Source: Nocardioides sp. Root1257
Lineage (GTDB): Bacteria > Actinomycetota > Actinomycetes > Propionibacteriales > Nocardioidaceae
Length of the DNA: 64,000 bases
Reading direction: 5' to 3'
Assembly (NCBI RefSeq): GCF_001425175.1
Contig: NZ_LMDV01000008.1
Span: 853,494 to 917,493 of the forward strand
Shown: positions 7,848 to 16,213 of the stretch, piece by piece
How positions within the stretch are numbered: position 1 is the first letter of the stretch
Layout: the number at the start of each line of letters is the position of its first letter
Translations under genes and position numbers: made by a program
The notes under the pieces: generated by a model
What the model was told of the DNA's origin: nothing
What the model saw: only the letters and a program-made list of their open reading frames with translations
Databases searched by the model: none

Positions 7848-7966
7848 ACAGAAGATGGTGGAAGACCCACAGGCGCAGGGCTGTTGTACACAGCGAGACC
7901 CCCCGATATCCACAGGCCATGACCCCGTCATCCGGGTTCTTGTGGCGCGCCCAGGAAGGAGCACCC

Positions 7967-8449
7967 GTGCACTGTCCGTACTGCCGCCACACCGACACCC
8001 GGGTGCTCGACTCGCGGGTCGCCGACGACGGCGGCTCGATCCGCCGCCGGCGTACCTGCTCGGCGTGCGAGCGCCGCTTCACGACCGTCGAGCTGATGCA
8101 GCTGACCGTGCTCAAGCGCTCCGGCGCGAGCGAGCCGTTCACTCGCGACAAGGCGATCTCCGGCGTCCGGAAGGCCTGCAAGGGCCGCCCGGTCACCGAG
8201 GACCAGCTCGCCTGCCTGGGCCAGGCGGTCGAGGACGCACTCCGGCTCGCCGGCGCCGCCGAGATCCCGGCCCACGAGGTCGGCCTCGCCATCCTCGGCC
8301 CGCTGCGCGAGCTCGACGAGGTCGCCTACCTCCGCTTCGCGAGCGTCTACCGGGCCTTCGAGTCCGCGGACGACTTCGAGGACGAGATCGCCATGCTCCG
8401 GGCGGAGCGCACGGCGGTCGACACCCCTCAGCCCGTTCCGACGGGCTGA
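7967..8449 (+). CDS. nrdR: NrdR, repressor of ribonucleotide reductase genes
   Basis: This 160-residue protein begins [17 protein letters not shown] with a zinc ribbon (Cys3, Cys6, Cys31, Cys34) followed by an ATP-cone domain (about 46-136) that senses ATP/dATP. NrdR represses ribonucleotide reductase genes when dATP is high. The GTG at 7967 is chosen because AAGGAG (7956-7961) lies 5 nt upstream and because Met-His-Cys is the family N-terminus; the frame continues upstream to 7919 without family similarity. Two NrdR boxes in its promoter imply autoregulation together with nrdJ downstream. Confidence 0.97.
   Translation: MHCPYCRHTDTRVLDSRVADDGGSIRRRRTCSACERRFTTVELMQLTVLKRSGASEPFTRDKAISGVRKACKGRPVTEDQLACLGQAVEDALRLAGAAEIPAHEVGLAILGPLRELDEVAYLRFASVYRAFESADDFEDEIAMLRAERTAVDTPQPVPTG
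8428..8449 (+). terminator. Hairpin overlapping the nrdR stop codon
   Basis: A perfect 9-bp stem (8428-8436 with 8441-8449) and a TCCG loop includes the TGA stop of nrdR. It may act as an attenuator or processing site between nrdR and nrdJ. Confidence 0.55.
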
Positions 8450-8457
8450 CCCCAGAC

Positions 8458-8539
8458 GGCCCGGCGTGCGCAGTGGGGAAGCTACGCGCGCCGGGCCCAC
8501 CACACGTCGGCACCGAGGTCGCTCAGGACTGTCGGTGCC
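8458..8539 (+). promoter_or_regulatory. Structured leader of nrdJ: two hairpins
   Basis: A 13-bp stem with one G-U pair (8458-8470 with 8485-8497, 14-nt loop) is followed by an 8-bp stem (8509-8516 with 8532-8539, 15-nt loop). Together with the hairpin on the nrdR stop this fills most of the 138 bp before nrdJ. Function unknown; a translational or transcriptional control element is possible. Confidence 0.45.
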
Positions 8540-8587
8540 ACCAGCAATGATCGCAACAGCAACCTCGACAGACGGGACACAAGAGGG

Positions 8588-11473
8588 ATGACCGAGACGG
8601 TGAGCGGCGGGGCCAAGGCCACGCAGTCGGGCAAGACGGGCGCCGGCCTGAAGATCGAGCGCGTCTTCAGCACGGCGGGTGTGCACCCGTACGACGAGCT
8701 GACGTGGGAGCGGCGCGACGTCGTCCAGACCAACTGGAAGACCGGCGTCACGGTCTTCGAGCAGCGCGGGGTCGAGTACCCCGACTTCTGGTCGGTCAAC
8801 GCCTCGACCATCGTCACGACGAAGTACTTCCGCGGTGCCGTCGGCACCGACGCCCGGGAGTGGAGCCTCAAGCAGCTCATCGACCGCATCGTGAAGACCT
8901 ACACGAAGGCCGGCGCCGACCACGGCTACTTCGCGACGACGGCCGACGCCGAGGTCTTCGAGCACGAGCTCACCTGGCTGCTCGTGCACCAGTACTTCTC
9001 GTTCAACAGCCCCGTCTGGTTCAACGTCGGCACCCCGTCGCCGCAGCAGGTCTCGGCCTGCTTCATCCTCTCCGTCGACGACTCGATGGACTCGATCCTG
9101 AACTGGTACAAGGAAGAGGGCTTCATCTTCAAGGGCGGCTCCGGCGCCGGCCTCAACCTCTCCCGCATCCGCTCCTCCAAGGAGCTGCTCTCCTCCGGCG
9201 GCACCGCGTCGGGTCCCGTCTCCTTCATGCGCGGCGCCGACGCGTCCGCCGGCACCATCAAGTCGGGCGGCGCCACGCGTCGCGCGGCCAAGATGGTCGT
9301 CCTCGACGTCGACCACCCCGACATCGAGGAGTTCGTGATGACGAAGGCCCGGGAGGAGGACAAGATCCGGGCCCTGCGCGACGCCGGGTTCGACATGGAC
9401 CTCGGCGGCGCCGACATCACCTCGGTGCAGTACCAGAACGCCAACAACTCGGTCCGCGTCAACGACGCGTTCATGCGCGCCGTCGAGGACGGCACCGAGT
9501 TCGGGCTGCGCTCGCGCGGTACCGGCGAGGTCATCGAGACCGTCGACGCCCGCGACCTGTTCCGCAAGATCAGCCAGGCCGCCTGGGAGTGCGCCGACCC
9601 GGGCCTGCAGTACGACGACACGATCAACGACTGGCACACCAACCCGGAGACGGGCCGGATCACCGCGTCCAACCCGTGCTCGGAGTACATGTCGCTCGAC
9701 AACTCCTCGTGCAACCTGGCGTCGCTCAACCTGCTGAAGTTCCTCAAGGACGACGACACCTTCGACGCCGAGCTGTTCGCCAAGGCGGTCGAGTTCATCA
9801 TCACCGCGATGGACATCTCGATCTGCTTCGCCGACTTCCCGACCGAGGCGATCGGCCAGACCACGGTCGACTACCGCCAGCTCGGCATCGGCTACGCCAA
9901 CCTCGGCGCGCTGCTGATGGCGATGGGCCTGGGCTACGACTCGGACGGTGGCCGCGCGATGGCCGCCACGATCACCTCGCTGATGACCGGCACGTCCTAC
10001 AAGCGCTCGGCGGAGCTCGCCGGGATCGTCGGCCCCTACAACGGCTACGCCCGCAACGCGGAGGCCCACAAGCGGGTCATGCGCAAGCACCAGGCCGCCA
10101 ACGACACGGTCCGCACGCTCGGCATCGCCGACCGCCAGGTCCACCAGCTCGCCACCCAGGCGTGGGCGGACGTGCAGGAGCTCGGCGCCGTCAACGGCTT
10201 CCGCAACGCGCAGGCCTCGGTGCTCGCGCCGACCGGCACCATCGGCTTCATGATGGACTGCGACACGACCGGCATCGAGCCGGACTTCTCGCTGGTCAAG
10301 TTCAAGAAGCTGGTCGGCGGCGGCTCGATGCAGATCGTCAACCAGACGATCCCGCGGGCGCTGCGCAAGCTCGGCTACGTCGACGAGCAGGTCGAGGCGA
10401 TCGTCGCCTACATCGCCGAGCACGGTCACGTGATCGACGCCCCGAGCCTGAAGACCGAGCACTACGAGGTCTTCGACACCGCGATGGGCGCTCGTGCGCT
10501 GGCCCCGATGGGCCACGTCCGGATGATGGCGGCGGCTCAGCCGTTCCTGTCCGGCGCGATCAGCAAGACGGTCAACCTGCCGGAGTCGGCGTCCGTCGAG
10601 GAGATCGAGGACATCTACCTGCAGTCGTGGAAGCTCGGCCTCAAGGCGACGGCCGTCTACCGCGACAACTGCAAGGTCGGCCAGCCGCTGGCCACGGGCA
10701 AGGGCGACAACAAGGGCGAGGACTCCAACGCCTCGGCCGTCGTCACCGAGGCCGAGCCGAAGGTGATCGAGAAGATCGTCTACGCCCCGACCCGCAACCG
10801 GCTGCCGAAGTCGCGCATCGCCCGCACCACCTCCTTCACCGTGGGTGGCGCCGAGGGCTACATGACCTCGGGTGCGCACGAGGACGGCTCGCTCGGCGAG
10901 ATCTTCCTCAAGCTCGGCAAGCAGGGCTCGACCCTGGCCGGCGTGATGGACGCCTTCTCGATCGCGATCTCGATCGGGCTGCAGTACGGCGTGCCGCTGG
11001 AGACGTTCGTCTCGAAGTACACCAACCAGCGCTTCGAGCCCGCCGGCCTCACCGACGACGCGGACATCCGGATGGCGCAGTCCGTCATGGACTACGTCTT
11101 CCGCCGCCTGGCCCTCGACTACCTGGACTTCGAGACCCGCGAGGGCCTCGGCATCTACTCGGCCGACGAGCGCCAGCGCTACCTCGAGACCGGCTCCTAC
11201 GAGCCCGTCCCCGAGACCGGCAACACCTCCGCCGAGCTCATCGAGATCGACATCGCGCCGGTCGCCGAGGCCCCCGTGGCCCCGGTCGTGGACATCGAGG
11301 CGGCAGCCGCCAAGCCGGCTCCCGCCGCGGCCCACACCTCGGCCGAGCTCCTCGAGCAGATCACCGGCACCGCCGTCGACTCGCCGCTCTGCTTCACCTG
11401 CGGCACCAAGATGCGCCCCGCCGGCTCCTGCTACGTCTGCGAGGGCTGCGGCAGCACCTCCGGCTGCAGCTGA
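8588..11473 (+). CDS. nrdJ: Vitamin B12-dependent (class II) ribonucleotide reductase
   Basis: This 961-residue protein reduces ribonucleotides to deoxyribonucleotides with adenosylcobalamin as radical source, independent of oxygen. Seen are the N-terminal FSFNSPVWFNVG and GGSGAGLNLSRIRS segments, the active-site region NPCSEYMSLDNSSCNLASLN (about residue 363 on) and the late APTGTIGFMMDCDTTGIEP. The C-terminus CFTCGTKMRPAGSCYVCEGC is a Cys-rich redox/zinc tail that follows an Ala/Pro-rich linker in which the short motif TSAEL occurs twice. It is downstream of nrdR and likely cotranscribed from the NrdR-box promoter. Length and motifs fit the long actinobacterial NrdJ form. Confidence 0.97.
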   Translation: MTETVSGGAKATQSGKTGAGLKIERVFSTAGVHPYDELTWERRDVVQTNWKTGVTVFEQRGVEYPDFWSVNASTIVTTKYFRGAVGTDAREWSLKQLIDRIVKTYTKAGADHGYFATTADAEVFEHELTWLLVHQYFSFNSPVWFNVGTPSPQQVSACFILSVDDSMDSILNWYKEEGFIFKGGSGAGLNLSRIRSSKELLSSGGTASGPVSFMRGADASAGTIKSGGATRRAAKMVVLDVDHPDIEEFVMTKAREEDKIRALRDAGFDMDLGGADITSVQYQNANNSVRVNDAFMRAVEDGTEFGLRSRGTGEVIETVDARDLFRKISQAAWECADPGLQYDDTINDWHTNPETGRITASNPCSEYMSLDNSSCNLASLNLLKFLKDDDTFDAELFAKAVEFIITAMDISICFADFPTEAIGQTTVDYRQLGIGYANLGALLMAMGLGYDSDGGRAMAATITSLMTGTSYKRSAELAGIVGPYNGYARNAEAHKRVMRKHQAANDTVRTLGIADRQVHQLATQAWADVQELGAVNGFRNAQASVLAPTGTIGFMMDCDTTGIEPDFSLVKFKKLVGGGSMQIVNQTIPRALRKLGYVDEQVEAIVAYIAEHGHVIDAPSLKTEHYEVFDTAMGARALAPMGHVRMMAAAQPFLSGAISKTVNLPESASVEEIEDIYLQSWKLGLKATAVYRDNCKVGQPLATGKGDNKGEDSNASAVVTEAEPKVIEKIVYAPTRNRLPKSRIARTTSFTVGGAEGYMTSGAHEDGSLGEIFLKLGKQGSTLAGVMDAFSIAISIGLQYGVPLETFVSKYTNQRFEPAGLTDDADIRMAQSVMDYVFRRLALDYLDFETREGLGIYSADERQRYLETGSYEPVPETGNTSAELIEIDIAPVAEAPVAPVVDIEAAAAKPAPAAAHTSAELLEQITGTAVDSPLCFTCGTKMRPAGSCYVCEGCGSTSGCS

Positions 11474-11488
11474 TCGACGTCGCTCGTC

Positions 11489-11520
11489 CCGAGGCCCCCG
11501 GCTCCTGCCGGGGGCCTCGG
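11489..11520 (+). terminator. Terminator of nrdRJ
   Basis: A perfect 14-bp GC-rich stem (11489-11502 with 11507-11520) closes a TCCT loop and is followed by TCCATTTC. Confidence 0.85.
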
Positions 11521-11545
11521 TCCATTTCGGCCGGGATCGGCCGCC

Positions 11546-11593
11546 GGACGTCATCCGCATGGTGGCCCGGGGAGCACCGTTCGGATGACGTCC
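11546..11593. repeat. Second inverted repeat after nrdJ
   Basis: GGACGTCATCCG (11546-11557) is repeated inverted at 11582-11593, with a nested GGTG/CACC pair inside. It lies just before the convergent SRPBCC gene and may terminate its transcript. Confidence 0.5.
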
Positions 11594-11603
11594 CGGGTGA
11601 GCG

Positions 11604-12065
11604 TCAGGCCGACTCGAAGTGCGCTCGGATGCTCGCGAGCATCGCGACGTGCGCCTTGACGGCCTCGCGGGTCGTGTAGCCGGCCAGCGGGCGGGGCGCC
11701 GAGATCCGGAGGCGCTCGGTGATCCGGGTGCCGCCGTCGATCGGCGTGAAGCTGACGGTGCCGCGGAGTCGGACACCGGGAGACTGGTCGGCCTCGGAAC
11801 GTACGTCGCCCTGCTCGGGGACGTGCCACGCCGCCCGGTAGGTGATCATGAAGGAGAACGGCCCCATCCGCACCCGGTCGACGACGCGGTAGGTCTGCCG
11901 GTAGCCGTCGGCCTCATCGGTGCGGGAGAGCTCCTCGACGGACACGATGAGCGGGTGGACGACCGTCAGGCTGTCCAGGTCGACGTAGAAGGCGCGGACC
12001 TCGTCGGGTGGGGCCGGTACGTCGTCGGTGACCGTCCGCTCGGCCCGGGCGATCCACCAGCTCAT
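11604..12065 (-). CDS. SRPBCC (START-fold) family protein
   Basis: This 153-residue protein resembles polyketide-cyclase/dehydrase-like SRPBCC proteins, which form a small-molecule-binding cavity. It has the typical opening PPDEVRAFYVDLDSLTVVHP and the late VSFTPIDGGTRITERLRI, followed by an amphipathic C-terminal helix. The ATG at 12063-12065 is preferred over a TTG three codons upstream. No ligand can be inferred. It is convergent to nrdJ and codirectional with, but 33 bp downstream of, the small coiled-coil gene. Confidence 0.75.
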   Translation of the reverse strand: MSWWIARAERTVTDDVPAPPDEVRAFYVDLDSLTVVHPLIVSVEELSRTDEADGYRQTYRVVDRVRMGPFSFMITYRAAWHVPEQGDVRSEADQSPGVRLRGTVSFTPIDGGTRITERLRISAPRPLAGYTTREAVKAHVAMLASIRAHFESA

Positions 12066-12098
12066 GACCGGCAACCTAGCGGCACCGGGGAGGGCCGG

Positions 12099-12443
12099 TC
12101 AGGCGTACAGGTCGACCGGGTTCTTCGGGTCGCTGGCGGAGGAGACGGCCGCGGCCGGAGCACCGGCCGGCTTCTGCTCATCTGCCTTCTGCTGCTGGGC
12201 GTCGGCGTTGGCCTTCGCGATCGCGGCGGCCGCCTGCGCGAGCCCGTCCTGGGCCAGCTGGACGGCGAGCTGGTCGGCCTTGATGGTCTCCTCGCTCGCC
12301 TTCGCGGCGGAGTCCTTGGTCAGCTGCTGCTGGGCCTGGCGGAGGTCCTTGGCCGCGGCCTGGTAGGCGCGCTGGAGGTCGGTGCCGCCGGAGGCGCCGG
12401 TGGACGCCGCGCTCGTGGAGCCGCCCCGGATGCTGATGCTCAC
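12099..12443 (-). CDS. Small Ala/Gln-rich coiled-coil protein, unknown
   Basis: This 114-residue reading frame has a Ser/Gly-rich start and a long helical, Ala/Gln-rich middle (about 22-88: RAYQAAAKDLRQAQQQ to KANADAQQQKADEQ) likely to form a coiled coil, ending DPKNPVDLYA. I recognise no family. The GTG at 12441-12443 is the first start clear of the upstream glycosyltransferase gene (40 bp gap); no strong ribosome site is visible. The frame could extend upstream into that gene. Confidence 0.55.
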   Translation of the reverse strand: MSISIRGGSTSAASTGASGGTDLQRAYQAAAKDLRQAQQQLTKDSAAKASEETIKADQLAVQLAQDGLAQAAAAIAKANADAQQQKADEQKPAGAPAAAVSSASDPKNPVDLYA

Positions 12444-12483
12444 GTCTGACTGATCGGCAGCGCGGAGCGCTGCTTGAGGGCGT

Positions 12484-13512
12484 TCAGGCGGGGCGTGGGG
12501 CCGGGATGATCGGGGCGTCGAGGGCATCGGCGAGCAGGGTCGTGCTGGGGGCGGGGTCCTCGACGTACATCCCTCGTACGGCGGGGTGGCGCATGTACGA
12601 GAGCCGGCTGACCTCGTGGCGCGACTTGCGCATCCCGTCGAGCACCAGCCCGGCCATCACGCACATGGTGCCGACGACGGCGAGGAACGAGGCGACGAAG
12701 AGCGTCGGGAAGCGGGGGACCATGCCGGTCTGGAGGTACTGGACGCCGACCGGGACGGCAAGCGCGACGGCGATGAAGGTGAGCAGCGCCGACACCAGGC
12801 CGAAGAAGTAGATCGGCCGCTCGTGGCGGGTGAGCGTCATGATCACGTTGAGGATCCGCCAGCCGTCGCGGTAGGTGCGCAGCTTGGACTCGCTGCCCTC
12901 GGCGCGGTCGCGGAAGTCCACGCTGAGCGACCCGGACGGGATCCGCAGGGCGAGAGAGTGGACGGTCAGCTCGGTCTCGATCTCGAACTCGCGCGAGACG
13001 GCGGGGAAGCTCTTGACGAACCGGCGCGAGAAGACGCGGTAGCCGCTGAGCATGTCGCCCATGCTGTCGCCGAAGATGCCGGTGACGATGCGGTTGAGCG
13101 CCCGGTTGCCGAGCTCGTGGGCGGGCCGGTACGCCGAGCCCCCCAGGCCGACGACCTCGCGCCGGACGCCGACGACCTGGTCGAGGTTCTCCGAGACGAG
13201 CTTGTCGATCATCGCGGGGGCGGCCGCGGCGTCGTAGGTGTCGTCGCCGTCGATCAGCAGGTAGATGTCGGCGTCGATGTCGGCGAAGGCACGTCGTACG
13301 ACGTTGCCCTTGCCCTTGAGCGGCTCGGAGTAGACGTGCGCACCCGCCTCGCGGGCCCGCTCGACGGTGCGATCGGTGCTGCAGTTGTCGTAGACGTAGA
13401 CGGTCATCCCGGGCACCGCGGCGCTGAGGTCGGCGACCACCTTCGCGACGGCCGCCTCCTCGTTGTGGCAGGGCACGATCGCCGCGATGCGATAGCGCGA
13501 GGCGAGGGACAT
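12484..13512 (-). CDS. Glycosyltransferase family 2 with C-terminal membrane helices
   Basis: This 342-residue GT-A enzyme resembles polyprenol-phosphate sugar transferases. The catalytic domain runs about residues 8-230: IVPCHNEEAAVAKVV, GKGNVVRRAFADI and the metal-binding LLIDGDDTYD. Two membrane helices follow (about 240-265 and 275-300). Enzymes of this form load a sugar from a nucleotide donor onto a lipid carrier at the inner face of the membrane. It is 37 bp downstream of the GT4 gene on the same strand; a GGTTACGC motif lies in that gap. Confidence 0.9.
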   Translation of the reverse strand: MSLASRYRIAAIVPCHNEEAAVAKVVADLSAAVPGMTVYVYDNCSTDRTVERAREAGAHVYSEPLKGKGNVVRRAFADIDADIYLLIDGDDTYDAAAAPAMIDKLVSENLDQVVGVRREVVGLGGSAYRPAHELGNRALNRIVTGIFGDSMGDMLSGYRVFSRRFVKSFPAVSREFEIETELTVHSLALRIPSGSLSVDFRDRAEGSESKLRTYRDGWRILNVIMTLTRHERPIYFFGLVSALLTFIAVALAVPVGVQYLQTGMVPRFPTLFVASFLAVVGTMCVMAGLVLDGMRKSRHEVSRLSYMRHPAVRGMYVEDPAPSTTLLADALDAPIIPAPRPA

Positions 13513-13540
13513 GCCGTGCCAACGGCGCGCCCACCGCAGG

Positions 13541-13548
13541 GGTTACGC
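13541..13548 (-). promoter_or_regulatory. GGTTACGC motif upstream of the GT2 gene
   Basis: GGTTACGC occurs here, at 14666-14673 (inverted), and with one change at 22923-22930 and 22947-22954, each next to starts of glycan-locus transcription units. Candidate shared operator; unproven. Confidence 0.3.
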
Positions 13549-13549
13549 A

Positions 13550-14647
13550 TCAGTTTGAAACTTGTTCCAGTTCTGTTCGGTAGACGGACTCCAGCCGGTC
13601 GACGTGGACGTCCCAGGAGAACCGCTCGAGCACGAAGTCCCGCCCCGCGGCCCCGGTGCGCCGCAGGGCGTCCGGGTCGGCGATGGTCTCCCGGATCGCC
13701 GAGGCCAGCTCGCCCCCGGCCATGTCGACGAAGCGGACGCCCGGGCCCGCGGTCCACGGCGAGCGCAGCGCCGGGTCGTCGCGCAGCAGCACGGGCAGCC
13801 CGGACGCCATGGCCTCGAGGACGGTCAGCGGGCACTCGCCGATCGACGCGACGACCATGACGTCGGCGCGCGCGTAGACCTCGGGCATCTCCGTGGCCGG
13901 CACGGAGCCCAGGAAGTGCAGGCGGGGGTCGTCGACGCCGGGAGGACGGGACCCGCCGGCGAAGGTGATGTCGTAGTCGTCGCCGGCCGCGGCCGCGACC
14001 AGGTCGAAGCCCTTCTTCGGCACGAACCGCCCGACGAACAGCACGACCGGCCGTGGGTGCGACTCGTGCGGCCGGGGATGGAACCGCGCGGTGTCGACGC
14101 CGTTGCCGAGGACCTCGACCCGCGACGCGTCGGGCAGCGTCGCTGCGATGTGCGCGTCGATCGGCAGCACCCGCCGGGCGCCGGCCAGCACCAGTCGCCC
14201 GAACGTCGCCAGCACCACCCACTGCACCAAGCGCACCAGCGCCGAGGAGTGGTGCACGAAGCCCACGTGACGGTGTACGACGTACGGCGTCCGCAGCGCG
14301 AGGCAGCACAGCGCGGCCACCCAGCTGGTCACGTAGAGGGTGTCGTGGACGTGTACGACGTCCGCGCGGCGTACCTCCCTGCCCAGCGTGGTCAGGAGCC
14401 GCGGCGAGAAGACGGGGAACGGCACGCCGAACCGGTGCTCCAGCCCGTTCCACGCCCGCACCCGCACGGTGCGCACGCCGCCCTCGGTCCGCGTGCCGGC
14501 GCGAGCACCGACCGCGCTGCTGACGACGGTGACCGTCCATCCGCGGTCGGCGAGCGCCCGGGTCTCGGCGGCGACCACGGTCTCGAGGCCGCCGACGTGG
14601 GGCGCCACGAAGTGGGCCACGTGGAGCACGCGGTCTGGTCGGGTCAC
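13550..14647 (-). CDS. Glycosyltransferase family 4 (GT-B)
   Basis: This 365-residue GT-B enzyme has the N-terminal GT4 signature (VLHVAHFVAPHVGGLETVV), then VVHVHDTLYVTSW, and the C-terminal donor domain: VVLFVGRFVPKKGFDLV and the sugar-nucleotide-binding stretch SIGECPLTVLEAMASGLPV with the E-x7-E pattern. GTG 14645-14647 is chosen because the family N-terminus begins there; CATACT lies 7 nt upstream, so it may be leaderless. It is divergent from the plus-strand glycan operon and probably cotranscribed with the GT2 gene behind it. Confidence 0.9.
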   Translation of the reverse strand: MTRPDRVLHVAHFVAPHVGGLETVVAAETRALADRGWTVTVVSSAVGARAGTRTEGGVRTVRVRAWNGLEHRFGVPFPVFSPRLLTTLGREVRRADVVHVHDTLYVTSWVAALCCLALRTPYVVHRHVGFVHHSSALVRLVQWVVLATFGRLVLAGARRVLPIDAHIAATLPDASRVEVLGNGVDTARFHPRPHESHPRPVVLFVGRFVPKKGFDLVAAAAGDDYDITFAGGSRPPGVDDPRLHFLGSVPATEMPEVYARADVMVVASIGECPLTVLEAMASGLPVLLRDDPALRSPWTAGPGVRFVDMAGGELASAIRETIADPDALRRTGAAGRDFVLERFSWDVHVDRLESVYRTELEQVSN

Positions 14648-14665
14648 GGCTCGGAGTATGCCGCC

Positions 14666-14673
14666 GCGTAACC
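14666..14673 (-). promoter_or_regulatory. GGTTACGC motif in the divergent GT4/operon promoter region
   Basis: GCGTAACC on the plus strand (GGTTACGC on minus) lies in the 79-bp space between the two divergent glycan transcription units, 19 bp before the GT4 start. Identical 8-mer at 13541-13548. Confidence 0.3.
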
Positions 14674-14726
14674 GGAGGTACACCCCCGCGTTGTCTGGGT
14701 GCTCGTCCCGGGAGGGGAGGAACGTC

Positions 14727-15155
14727 GTGACATCGATCGAGGGAGCTCGGCCGCGCTGGTACCAGCGCGTGCTGCCGGTGACCGCGCTCGCGGTCGCCGT
14801 CCTGGCGCTCGCCACGCTGGCGGTCCCCGGCTTCCGCGACCAGGTCCGGCTCTCGGCGAGCCACCAGCGCGAGCCGTACGTCGAGCTCTACTTCGCCCGG
14901 GCCGCTGACGGCACCCAGCTGGTCTGTACCAGTCGGGTCCGATTCACGATCGCGAGCCACCTCGACCGGACGAGCGACCTCGCCTACGAGGTGACCGTCG
15001 ACGGCACCACCCGCACGGGTACGGCGTCCATCGCCCCCGGCGAGAGCGTCGACGTCGACGAGGCCGTCGCCCACCGCGGTGCGTACGACGTCGCGGTGCT
15101 GCTGCCCGCGAGCGGTGACCGGCTCCGCGCCCACTGCCCCGGGGGTCGACGATGA
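14727..15155 (+). CDS. Small single-span membrane protein, first gene of glycan operon
   Basis: This 142-residue protein has one N-terminal membrane helix (about residues 15-34: VLPVTALAVAVLALATLAVP) and an outside beta-rich domain with the sequence VELYFARAADGTQLVCTSR. I recognise no family. The start is GTG 14727, supported by a strong ribosome site GGAGGGGAGG (14711-14720) 6 nt upstream. Its stop overlaps the ATG of the GT4 gene (ATGA), so it is made together with the glycan enzymes and may be a membrane accessory of that pathway. Confidence 0.75.
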   Translation: MTSIEGARPRWYQRVLPVTALAVAVLALATLAVPGFRDQVRLSASHQREPYVELYFARAADGTQLVCTSRVRFTIASHLDRTSDLAYEVTVDGTTRTGTASIAPGESVDVDEAVAHRGAYDVAVLLPASGDRLRAHCPGGRR

Positions 15156-16213
15156 AGGCGGCTGTCGTCACGCCACGCTTCCCACCCGACACCGGCGGCG
15201 TCGAGCAGTACGCCGCGTGGGTCGCCCGGACCCTGGTCGGCGCCGGCCACGAGGTCGTCGTGATCACCACCGGCGACACGGCGGGTCGGACGACGTACGA
15301 CGGCATCCCGGTGATCCGGCTGCGCACCTGGCTGACGCTCTCGAACACCCCGGTGAGCCCGCTCTGGTGTCGCCAGCTGCGCCGACTCCTCGTCGAGCTC
15401 GACGTCGACGTCGTCAACGCGCACGCCCCCGTGCCCGGGCTCGCCGACCTCGCCGCACTCACCGCGCGGGTTCCGGTGGTGCTGACCTACCACGCCGGCT
15501 CCCTGGTCAAGGGCGGCTCACGCGTCGACCCGCTGCTGCGCGCGTACGAGCAGCACGTGCTGCCGCGGGTCTTCGACCGCTGCGCGGCGCTGGTCGCCGT
15601 GTCGCCCGTCGCGCTCTCGCACGGCACCGGTCGCGCCCACCTGATCCCGCCCGGCGTCGACGGCGACCTCTTCGTCCCGACCGACGAGCCGCGCGAGCGC
15701 CGGGTCCTGTACGTCGGTCGTGTCGAGCGCACCTCGCGGTGGAAGGGACTGCAGGTCCTCGTCGACGCGCTGCCCCGCCTGCGCGAGCTGGCCCCCGACG
15801 TCCGCCTCGACGTGGTGGGCGACGGCGACGACGTCGAGGCCCTCCAGAAGCAGGCAGCCGACCTCGGTGTCGGCGACCTCGTCGAGTGGCACGGCCGGGT
15901 CGATCACGACGCCTTGCCGGCGTACTACCGGCGCGCGGGCGTCACCGTCCTCCCGTCGCTCACGGAGTCCGAGTCGTTCGGCATGGCGCTGGCCGAGGCG
16001 ATGTCCTCCGGCTGCCCGGTGGTCGGGTCCGACGTCGGCGGGATCCCCTTCGTCGTCGGCGACGACGGCCTGCTGGTCCGACCCGGTGACCACCTGGCGC
16101 TGGCCGAGGCGATGGCATCCGCCCTCGACGACCCGATCGTCCCGACGTCGCGCTGGGACTGGTCGCAGCGCGTCGACGACACCCTGCGGGTGATCACGGA
16201 GGTGGCTCGATGA
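15152..16213 (+). CDS. Glycosyltransferase family 4 (GT-B)
   Basis: This 353-residue GT-B enzyme opens KAAVVTPRFPPDTGGVEQY, has the VVNAHAPVPGLADLAAL and VVLTYHAGSLVKGG segments of the acceptor domain, and the donor domain VLYVGRVERTSRWKGLQVL with SLTESESFGMALAEAMSSGCPVV, containing the E-x7-E site. It probably adds a hexose to a lipid-linked glycan. It overlaps both neighbours by 4 bp. Confidence 0.92.
   Translation: MKAAVVTPRFPPDTGGVEQYAAWVARTLVGAGHEVVVITTGDTAGRTTYDGIPVIRLRTWLTLSNTPVSPLWCRQLRRLLVELDVDVVNAHAPVPGLADLAALTARVPVVLTYHAGSLVKGGSRVDPLLRAYEQHVLPRVFDRCAALVAVSPVALSHGTGRAHLIPPGVDGDLFVPTDEPRERRVLYVGRVERTSRWKGLQVLVDALPRLRELAPDVRLDVVGDGDDVEALQKQAADLGVGDLVEWHGRVDHDALPAYYRRAGVTVLPSLTESESFGMALAEAMSSGCPVVGSDVGGIPFVVGDDGLLVRPGDHLALAEAMASALDDPIVPTSRWDWSQRVDDTLRVITEVAR

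Larger units (their letters stand above)
7606..7966. other. 361-bp intergenic region between sigma factor and nrdR
   Basis: No gene is credible here. The left part must hold the sigma-factor promoter, which I could not define. The right part (7801-7847) is locally AT-richer than its surroundings and carries two NrdR boxes and a 12-bp palindrome. Confidence 0.6.

Noticed and set aside
8450..8587. Cobalamin riboswitch upstream of nrdJ
   Set aside because: The gap is only 138 bp and lacks a convincing B12 box and the CCACTG core; only the hairpins are reported.
7928..11776. A 1282-codon open frame on the minus strand opposite nrdJ, and similar long frames opposite other genes (for example 41849-46774 and 54584-57718)
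   Set aside because: High GC makes antisense frames stay open. Their products are Arg/Val/Gly-rich with no domains, while the plus-strand genes are clear families.
12444..12527. N-terminal extension of the small coiled-coil protein
   Set aside because: It would lie within the end of the glycosyltransferase gene and is Arg/Pro-rich without helix character.
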